DNA from: a virus
Virus record (IMG/VR): IMGVR_UViG_3300026274_000003
Coordinates: 1 to 61,959 of that record
DNA length: 61,959 bases
Strand: one strand, 5' to 3'
The position numbers and the translations under genes are program-made. Positions 30,004 through 40,700 of this stretch are shown piece by piece; position 1 is the first letter of the stretch; every line of letters begins with the position of its first letter. Below the pieces are notes generated by a model that did no database searches, had not been told where the DNA came from, and worked only from the letters and a program-made list of their open reading frames with translations.

Positions 30004-31722
30004 TTACAGCTTCAAATATGGTATATAACTTGGGAAATACGTTGGCATGGCCGGAACCTGGAAATAACTCGTAGTATCATACGATAATGGGGTATAGGCA
30101 TATACTGCATTAGCCACTGTACTCATAAAGAATGCAACATCATTCACATCTACCACTGTGGTCATTGGGGCAGGAATACCAGAAGATATAACAGTAAAAT
30201 TAGCACCATCAGTTGAAATCAGAATAAGTTCAGTATTGGTAGTGACAATCAAACGATTATCCGCTGTCCACCACATATCTTCAACTTTCACCGAAGTATT
30301 ACTGGTTATGGCAATAACGATTGGTGTGTAAGTAATAAAATCCGAAGTGGAATAGATAGTAATACTAGATGATGACAAACTGGATGAAAAGTAAGTGGCA
30401 TCATTATATTGTGTCAAATTCAAAAACGGAGCAGGCGGCGGATTGCCCAAAGCAGTGAATGTGGTGTTACTTGGTGTAAACTGGTAACATTGATTGCCAT
30501 AGATCGCAGCTCCGACAATAGAACCATCATTTCGTGTAACAAAACGATCAATTGTCACTGGGGCAGTTAATGCCGTCCAATTAATACCATCGGTAGATAT
30601 TTGTGCTTTATTTGATCCATACGTTGATGCTACATATGGACTAGAATATGAAATCGATTGTACTTGTTCAGGAATAGTTGGAACATTAATAGTCCAAGTG
30701 CTGCCATCAGCAGATTCGGCAAAATTACCACTAACACAACCAGCAACATAATTGACTGACGATCCTGCAATGGAACCAGAAATACAAGTAATTTGTTCAG
30801 TCAGTGTTTGGATAGACCAAGTGACACCATTATCTGCTGATGTGGCTATTTGCAAACCAGCCACCGCAAATAGTCGGTTACTCAATTTGCATTTCAACAA
30901 TGTAGTTACCACTGCTGAATTTCCCAAGGTAGCCGCAGTCCATTGATTGTTTGGAAACAATGAAACGATATTAGTATAAGTGGTATCAGTCAGTGAATAT
31001 ATTTGTGGTGTTGCGATGGATATAAATCCAGCTCCAGGATTTACGGCAGAGTACATGACATTACCAGGAGATAATGAACTAGCAACCGCACTTGACGACG
31101 CAGGAACGGATAAAACTCCATTAGTGTCAATCGCCAATCCTGAACCAATAAGCACACTACCCTTTTGCGTAGTTGATGCTGTTGGAACAGAAATAACTCC
31201 ATGACTATCAACATTGAGTCCCAATCCTACTACCACTGCACCGATTTGCGTAGTGGATGCAGTTGGCAGCACATATGAATTTGCGGCCAATACTCCATTG
31301 GTAATGGTCAGATTGGACCCAATCTTGACTCCACCCATAACAGTCGCAGACGCGGTAGGTAAAGTATACGGCACGTAATTGGGTGATATGGTCAAATTCC
31401 CCAAACTATCTACTACGAACTGACTGCCTGGGATTACGCCACCCAGAGTAGTAGAGGTTGCCACTGGAACCACTGGGTTCAAATCAGCAACCGACCAAGT
31501 CAATACATTATTATTGCTGATTTGTAAAATAGCCCCTAGAGGTCCATTAATTGATGGCCATTGTAGACCATTTAATGCAACTGCCTCGGTAGAAAGCATT
31601 AATGGTGCGACATTACCATCACCGTCTTCTACAGGTTGTAATACGGTAGTTAAGCTATTCCCGTTTATTTTTAGCAGCTCACTGAACGTCGCGTTTAGTG
31701 TCTGGCCTGATAATGTTGTCAT
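30004..31722 (-). CDS. Tail fibre protein with beta-propeller-like C-terminus
   Basis: A 572-residue fibre. Residues ~85-225 contain about four copies of a PTAST-x2-GxV-x2-G-x-GL-x2-D-x-xGV-x-SV repeat (for example PTASTTQIGAVVVGLGLNVD), a shaft motif of many phage fibres. Residues ~240-560 have repeated Asp-box/BNR-like units (ATSADNGVTWSIQ, AESADGSTWTI, ISTDGINWTALT, STDGANFTVI), as in sialidase-type propellers. That region could bind or cleave a surface glycan, but catalytic residues cannot be assigned. Ribosome binding site GGAG. The upstream AT-rich TTAAATAT is only a weak late-promoter match. Confidence 0.8.
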   Translation of the reverse strand: MTTLSGQTLNATFSELLKINGNSLTTVLQPVEDGDGNVAPLMLSTEAVALNGLQWPSINGPLGAILQISNNNVLTWSVADLNPVVPVATSTTLGGVIPGSQFVVDSLGNLTISPNYVPYTLPTASATVMGGVKIGSNLTITNGVLAANSYVLPTASTTQIGAVVVGLGLNVDSHGVISVPTASTTQKGSVLIGSGLAIDTNGVLSVPASSSAVASSLSPGNVMYSAVNPGAGFISIATPQIYSLTDTTYTNIVSLFPNNQWTAATLGNSAVVTTLLKCKLSNRLFAVAGLQIATSADNGVTWSIQTLTEQITCISGSIAGSSVNYVAGCVSGNFAESADGSTWTINVPTIPEQVQSISYSSPYVASTYGSNKAQISTDGINWTALTAPVTIDRFVTRNDGSIVGAAIYGNQCYQFTPSNTTFTALGNPPPAPFLNLTQYNDATYFSSSLSSSSITIYSTSDFITYTPIVIAITSNTSVKVEDMWWTADNRLIVTTNTELILISTDGANFTVISSGIPAPMTTVVDVNDVAFFMSTVANAVYAYTPLSYDTTSYFQVPAMPTYFPSYIPYLKL

Positions 31723-31785
31723 ATGTTCTCCAAAAGAACAACTAGTTCAATATTTAACAAGAATGGCGGCAACGCCGCCATTCCC

Positions 31786-34700
31786 TTAAGAAGTCCACTG
31801 ATCATTGTCATCCCATGCTGGAGCAATATCAGTCCATTCAATTGGTGCTGGAGTTACGGTAGGAATTATGTACTTTGGCACCACTAATTTAGCAGTAGAT
31901 ACTGATAATACTTCTTCATTAACTGGATGGTTCACAATAGATGATCCACGATAGCCACGAATTACATTTTCTAACGTAATGGTATTAGCAGTACTATCAA
32001 ATGTTGCTTCCACGAAGTATATCAATTCCTGCCCAACCCACATATAACCAGGATGGTATATCGTACGATCCAATTTAAACATTGACACTAATGGGGTAGC
32101 ATCACTCAATACTGGCGTGATTACCACATTTGTTGATTCTTGCGTCATTGCCGTAACTAAGGTGTAACAATCACTGTCTTCAATTACTGAATAACGATCA
32201 GCAATTCCAAAGTCACGCAATGGATCCAAGAATGTCAAAGTAGTTTCTGGCGATTTTGCATGTGGTGCACGGAATACCGTAATTACTACGTGATCACCAG
32301 CTACCGCAATCACGCCGTTTTCTTCATTCAGTCTAACGGCCATACTGTTTGGACCAAATTCGGCGTAACGATCACGAGCATCTTCATCCCATGCTGGAAT
32401 ATCAAATCCATTATCAGCAGCATTGACATAGTATTGTGTACCTTCAATCAACTTACGACCGTTCAATGTCACCCACAAACTAGCAACGTTGTCATACGTT
32501 CCTGGAATTGGGAACCAGTTATCACCACTGATATGATCATAAGTCACAGTACGCATATCAAATGCATCTGGTTTTGTGAACGTAGTGACAGTCAAACGAC
32601 TAGCATTCGGGAACTGTGGCGCAAAGGCCACCGCATCGCTGTATTGTGCTTGACTTGCATCATAAACGATCAAATCACCAGTAGGAACCACTCCCGCCAC
32701 TGACAGCATCTCGATCTGGTTACCCATCATCAATGCAGTTGCTTGCGCATTTGGATCTGAACTTACCACAGTCCAAGTAAACCCAGTCAAGTCATTTGGT
32801 AATGTATCACCGTATACAATACTCACTGCAATATCAGTACTGTAAGCCTGCATGTTAATCAATCGACCTTCATACATGGTCAAGTTGATAGATGAATCTG
32901 GGTTCGATGGAGACAACACATACTTCTCGTAGAACGTTGGATCATCCCATGTTGATACGTTATCCCATGAATCTTCATCCCAACCAACTGTGATCAGACT
33001 GTTTGGTTCTGGGTGATCAGGATTCAAATTACCCAAGCTGTAACCAGGAGCAGTACCAACAATCATACTGACTATCATTGGTGCACTGTTTCCTTGTGTT
33101 ACGATCAAGTCACTAGCAGCCCAATTTGCACCTAGATTTACCGAACGTGTATTACCAGGCACAATTACATTTTGGCGTACGTCTACACCAAAAATAACTG
33201 GTTGCCAGTTGAATGTTGCTGTAACATTGTTGATGTCTAGAACAGCATCCAATTCCAAAGTAGGATTAGCAGGAGTTATGAATGCTTCGTAAATTCCTGA
33301 ACCCATCACACGCAAACCGTCGACTTCAATAATAGACTGAATATATCTTGGAGCGACTGTCAAACCCAACGCACCACTCAAAGACTCAGAACCCATTGAA
33401 CTCATTGCCAATTCTGTAACTTCAACTATGTTGAAACCAGAATTCACATTCGTCACTCGCATGCTGACTATTTTGATATAGCTGTTCAAAGCTGGAGCAG
33501 TACTAAATGTCAATACGCCGTTAGTTACACCAAAGTTTGTTGCTTGTATTCCATCAATAGTCACATATTGAATCAACGTGTCAGTAGATAATACGTATGA
33601 ATCAACAGTGATTGGGAAACTTACGGTAGTACCATCCCCGTTGAAGTAATTCATGCCAACAATGTTGTCTTCTTCAGTACCAGCAGTATAGGTAGTACCA
33701 CCGTAACCCCATACCACAGCTTGCATTACTGAATTGACATCAGTACCCAAGTAAGTAAATTCTGAGTCACGAGCATCAAATGTTACATCAATCTGTGGTA
33801 CTCGAGTTCCGTTATCATACAAAGCAATTGCTTGCTTTGATTGTGCTGGAATTGGTAATGTGGCAGTATTACTTTCCAGTAAATTCATATTTGTCAATTC
33901 CATCTGTGCCGAACCAGGGGTCCATGTTTGATGGATTTTGATTCGAACACCAGCAACGACATTAACGTCAACTAGTTCTTCTGGGTGATCAGCAGCATGG
34001 TATGGATCTGCCAATGTACTGCCATTGATTATTGCTTCATAAGCCGAATCAGCAGTAGTCAAAGCACCACCATTCAAAATTGCTTGTGGTGTATCAGCAG
34101 CAACTAGCATGATAATAACCGTGTCACCAGCAGCCATTACATCCATGGAGATATAAATTTTCCACAGATTAGCCACATTGCTATCTTGAATAATAATGTA
34201 ATCTTGATTCAACAATGACAAACGACTGCCATTACGGAAAATTTCAATTCTGTGACCAGAGGTATAATCAAATTCTGGCGTCGTTGCATTGAATTGGAAC
34301 AAGAATGCATCCCAAATTCCAACTTGTGAACCAGTGTTGTTTAATTGATTCCAATCAGCATTAAGGTAATTGTCCCAAGTGGTCATGGTTAATGAGTCCC
34401 ACACGTCACTACCGGTATCCAAAGCATCGTTTGGATTATCCCAAGCAGTATCGACCGCAGTAGAGCCACCACCATATGGAATGTTATCCCAGTCGGAAGG
34501 CAAACGGTATGAACCGGCATCAAATTTCTGTGCAAAGTACACGAAACTTGGTGCATTTGTAATCAGGAAATTACCATTTACATCAGGAGCAAATGTCAAC
34601 GCATGCACATCAAACGGTGGGCTTGCATAATTACCACCACTCAAAGTCGCAGCATTGAACAAAATACCCTTCATGATCTTCGACAGAGCTGGTTTGGATG

Positions 34701-37700
34701 TAACATCACCAGACCAATATTCTTTCAAACGATCCATAGCCAAACCATTAGTTTGGATACTATCATCAGATACTCGATCAAATGTCAATGTGACATTGAT
34801 TTTACGGACTTGATTGTTACCAGCTTGCCAATTGTTATACCAATCAGCATAATTACCAGTTTGCAATATGACGATGTCTGCTGGTACATTAGGATTTAAG
34901 ACTCGATATCCAGGCAATGATGCATCAAAATACACTGGCTTATCAAAGTCAGTAGCGTGCACCTGAGCAGTGTCAGAAATACCATACTTACTAATGAAAT
35001 CTCGGATCTTTACGTGATATGGTTTTACTTCATCAATGTAGGCCAATAAGTCGCTAGTGTAGTCAATGCTAGCAATTGGACTAGCAATCAAGTTTGCGTT
35101 AAACCCTTGAATATACATGAATGATGTCTTGAAACACCAGTCAATAAAGTCTTGTTCAGTGTGAGCATATTTGACGGTGCTAAAGAACAAATTGTTCAAT
35201 TCCAACGCGGTCATCACTGAATCTCTTAACGCGTTTATGAAAAAGTTCAATTCCAAACCCATATCACGGTTGTTTACCATTGAAGCAAATGCTATTGGGT
35301 CAAATGCTCCTATAGTAGTACCAGTGATGTCAAGTACTGGACCTGTATTTCCATAGACATTAGGATTGAGCTGAATAGTACCATTCTCTTTTGCCACAAC
35401 GGTCCAAACTCCGTTACTGAATGACTGCCACATCCAACGACCTTGACCATCGTTATTAACTAGAACATAGCCAACAGTTGGATTAGCACCAAGGGCAAGG
35501 TCGCGGTCTGTTTGTGAGTTGAATACCAAACTAGGTACCATAGTGGAATCATATCCAGTAGCGTACCAGTCAACAACCGTGAAAATGCTACTTGTATCGT
35601 AACGTTGGGTTTCAGCTATTACAAATGTTGTGCCATTCCATTCCCATACGGTCCAGAAGTTTGCCGTTGATGCATTGGCCGTAACCAAGATGCGGGTACC
35701 TACAGTCAAGCCGGTCAATGCGCTAAGAGCGGTTAATGACGAGACTTGTTGGTCCCAACGAGTTGACACTGCAAACGGATTGTTGGAATCCTTCGTAGTC
35801 TGCATAACAGACCAGAAAGGAGTATCGGTACCAAAATTGGCAACTACACCAGAAGGAACATTGGCATTTGCCAATTCTTGCAAAGTACCATAGCGAATTT
35901 GACCTTGATATTCATTAGGAATTGGCTCGATATAAGCGGAACCAAGCGTCTGAGTCCATTGCAAATATTGTTGATTATGTTCAACAGCAGTCAATGCAGT
36001 CAATGCATATGGGCGTTCATCACTTAACAACAAACTAGCGAAATAATTGTTCAAATACTGAACAATATGCTTTCTAGCGTTTGTTGAATTTATAAACCAA
36101 CTCTGACCATCACGCAAGCTATCGCCAACCTGAGCTGTTGCATACAGCTTTGGATTTGGCACTGGATTACCCAATGGATCTCGAGCTACCATGGAAGTTA
36201 CCATACTGGTAAACAACTCGGCTGAAGGTAAGCTCAATGGATCATTTGGACGTAGCAATTGCCATTCTGAATGCTTGCCAACCTTGGCATCATTTTTTCT
36301 AACACGAATTTGAATCGCGCTTGTTGGTGTCAAGTATTGGCTAACTGCTTTCACAATAAGCGAATTAGCGGCAATTGGAGCAATCCATGAAATACCATTG
36401 CTAGCCGGGTCAACGATGATTGCGGCCGCACTGGCTGCACTAATGGTACGGAATGCAACTGCTGGTGTTGTCTGGCGATTCTTTACCCAAAAATAATATT
36501 TGGTTACGAACGTACCTGAGTCGTTATCGTAGACTTGGCTTTCAACCCATGATGGAGTGGTAGCATTGTAAATGTCCCCATCATAAGTGGTTGGATCTGA
36601 TCCTGCAACAAAGTTGGTATGCCAGTCTACTGGTGAAATATCACTTTCTGTCCATTCGTATAATTCAACAGCACAATCAGGCGCTACTGAACCCCAGTTT
36701 GCTTGGCGGTATTGCATTTCCGTTGCGTAGTCATCACCAGCTTTGCTTAGGTCATTGGTTTCAGACAATAAGAAACGGCAAGTACGCAAGTTCCACCAAA
36801 TACGACCAACTTGAGACGCATCCCATTCCAGACCTAATGCTGTTTCTGCACCTTGATTGTATCGAGCTGGATCGTACTCTTGCTTGTATGCCACTTCGCG
36901 CATTGCGGCACCAGGAATCAAACTTTGAACTGGATCAAAAGATACAATGTCCTGATACAGCAATGGATTTGCCTGCATCAAATTACTGGTATTGTCCAAA
37001 GCAGTAACGCTATCATATAGCGCTATAGAATCGATGCGATCTCTATAAATGCGTGGAGCTTGTGTTCTGAACACGTTGAACTGTTGTTCACTCGCACTCC
37101 ATTCACATACAATCCAACGTTTTGCATGAGCGGGATATTGGTTTTGTGTTGATTTCAAGAAGCCCAAGTCAACGTATACCAATTCACCGTCATTCAATAA
37201 TGACCAGTATGCAGTCAATTCCTTAGGCAATGAACCACCGGCAGTAGGCAATACTGATTGATATATGTCAGTATTGGTAAAGACTGGAATGGAACCCAAG
37301 TAAGCATATGATGGATTAACACCAAATACGGTTGCAAAGGTTGAACTATTGTTTTCGTAGAAGCGTAATGACACCAAACGCAATACGATCGGAGCACCAG
37401 TATTTGCAACTAGGTTTCCGTTAGTATCAGTAGTTGGAACATAAGCAACTGATACGTTTACTGCCGCTTCGATAGTTACCACATCGCCATTTACGGCAAT
37501 AGCTCGATAAACTCCAGCAATATCTGGGTCTGTTCCTACAGGCGATGCCAAATAAATGTATTCACCAGCTACGATATTGGTTGGATAGAACAATGTAATA
37601 TCCAAGCCAACAGAACCACCAACGATTTGAACTATTGTATTAGGCAGTGTTTCGGTTGATGCTGGCATGGCACGCAATACGTCCCAGTCATTACATGAAA

Positions 37701-40700
37701 TAGTAACGTTTGTTGTTTGCAGAGTCCCAGTATTGTCTACATAAGTCTTCGATACTAGATGGTCACCCTTGTCGTATACCCAGACACGTGATGTATCTTC
37801 AATCGTAACCGTACCAGCCTGAATTCTAGTGTTCAGTGAATCAAAAGAACTAGCAGTGACTTCAACTTCGGTAGTTCTAACATAACCTGCTGTTGGTAGA
37901 TCATTGTCGTGTATGCGGTAATCTGACTTCTCAGGGAACAATGCGACAATTGGTTCTCCTGACGCAGTATTTCCTGGTGGCATGACCCAACGACTGTCGT
38001 TGTTATTGTCATTGGAATACAAAGTCATAGTCAAACTGTCAACATTCTGCAACGCAGTTAATGCGGACGCATCTAGTGTTTCGTCAGTGACATCCACCAC
38101 ATCGATACGTTGTGGTTCTTGTCTGATATCATCGCTAGTCAACAAGAATTCGAATACGTTTTCTTGCATAACGCTACCATAGTTACTAACACGGAATGCC
38201 CATTCTTCAAGGAATTCCAAATTAGTAGAAGCAGTCAACACGGTATTACGCAACAATTTGTCAAGAGCGCCAGGCGTTCCCTTTTGTTGAATCATACCTT
38301 GATAGAATTCAAACTGATTTAGTTCACTATCAAAGATATTATCCAAGAACGACTGTGATTGGTAACCAATTTGATGACGTGCATAGTCACGCATTACTGA
38401 GTAAACTGGTTGCTCAATACTGTACATGTTGCGAACGTCTTCAACTGTTCTATCAAAACTAGGAGTCATCAAGTTGTCAGTGATCAAGAAACCAGGAGCG
38501 TTCAACGTACCAGTCCAAGATGTACTGATGTTGAAGTTCATTCTGATTCGATTTTGACGCAAGTTGAACAATGGTTCGTAGATCACATCATTGAATTTCG
38601 TAATGTTATCAAAGATCAAACAATGCTCAACTTCAGCAATACTCAAACGTAACCCGTAAATACCAGAATTGGTTGCTGATACTGTGATTTCACCGTTTAG
38701 ACGATTGACCTTAGTTGCTTTAATATCTACAGCGGCACCAGTTTTATCCAAGATTGAATACACACCATTAATGATCTGTTCAATTGGTTGAATAGCACCA
38801 TGTGCGGTCTTAAATTTCACACCATCAGCCAATGGGCTAAGGCTGATGAATGTGCCTGGAGCCCATGACACTTGTGCCCAGTTTAAGAATTGACGAACAG
38901 CTACACGGAAATCGTTATTGGCATTATTATCTGAATTGAAGCTATCAAATACCCAACCAGCACTTTGCAGATACAGTTCATAACCAGCCAAGAAGTTTGC
39001 CACATCTTGTGGTTTATAAAACACAGTACCGTAAGGAACAGTTTGCACCGTTGCATTTACTTGTGCTTTGGTGTAAAACAGTAAAGATGGTGGAATAGCA
39101 GTAGACAAGCCGGCTTGCAAACTCCAGTATTGTTGTTCAAAAGCAGAACCACTTGTGTGAGTTTTCAAGCATTGGTATACCGCATTTTCGTAGGCAATCA
39201 ATACACCAGTTTGATAGTATGTATTTGGTCTCCAAGGATTGGACGGTGTTGGCATTGAACCAAGAGCAATCGTGACCTTTGGACCAGTTGTGTTAGGTGG
39301 CAAGATATTGAATACTGGATTCAGTACGTCATATCCTAGAACCGACCAGCCATTACCAGTCCACTTTACAATTACGCCACTGTAGAATTCTTCACTAATA
39401 CTTGGTGAATTATACAATACGACATTAACGTTTTCACTAGGCAATACCCCTTGACTTTCAGTACTTGCAATCATAGTCTTTGAGTCAGTGAATGCCCCAA
39501 CCTTATAGCCCAATTGTACGCCAAGTCCTCGAACGTGATCACCAAAGGTAGTAGTGATATCTTGACCCTGCGAAGTAACGTAATCGGATATCCACTGTTG
39601 CAGACCAATTACCTTCAAGGATGCTTTGTTCACAACTTCGTTGTGAACTGTGTATTCAGTGAAGTGTTTACGACGGCCGAGTGACTTACTAATTATTTGA
39701 TCTGATTGCGTTGGAAATACGGTAATGTTGTCAAGTGGTTCCCAATTGGTTTCTACGAATCGAACTGGTTTCAGCAAGTATCCCATCTCTGATAGGATGA
39801 AACTTGTATATTCGCTAGTCAACCAAGTGTATTCAACTGGAGCACAGTCACCAAATACCCAGTTATTTGCGAACAATTCTTCATTACCAAGGTTCACCAC
39901 GATACCGGCAGCAATAGGATCCAACAGAACACCATTGGCATCAACTGGAATGTACTTGCTGAAGTTTGCTCGAGCAAATGTGGGATCCAACACTGGAGCA
40001 GACGGTGTTCCTACGTTACCAGCTGTAATAGCGGCTACCAGTGCGTCTCGTTGAGCTGGAATCGTCCAGCTATAGTTAGCATCCCAAGTAGCGGGTTTGG
40101 TAGTGAATCCAAGCATTTCCCAAGGATGCGTATCTGGGCGAACTGTATCGAAGTAATAACGATAGATGCCACGCCAGTGTCCTGGAATTGCTTGACCATC
40201 AATATCAAGTACTGAACTAAAGTTCCAAGTCCATACATTGTTTTCATCAAAATTCTTATTAGTGCGGAAGTCTTTTTGACCTTGAGCAGCCCATCTTTCA
40301 AATATCGGCGTAGCAACTTGAGTGTATTCAGTAACTGAATAGTCAGTTGTACGGAACTTACCAGGAGTATGTGCCATGACGTCAAACTGTGGACGTCGTG
40401 TATTTTGCAACGATGAATCACAAGCACTGTAAAGCTGCTGTTCGTAGGCAAACATAATTTGATCACGCACGTCAATACTAGTGGCAACCCCGTCAACCAA
40501 CAATCCAGTCGCAGTGATTTGAACATTAGTAGATGCCACTACGGTGAAGCCTGGCAAAATACTACCATCGTGACCACGCAACAGCAAGTATGTGTTTGCG
40601 CCGCTAACTTGTAGGAGATATTCAGGAGTCCACAATGGTGTGATACCCAGATATGCACCGGATGCAGGAATGAAGTAGTTTGCACCACCCATACCGTTGT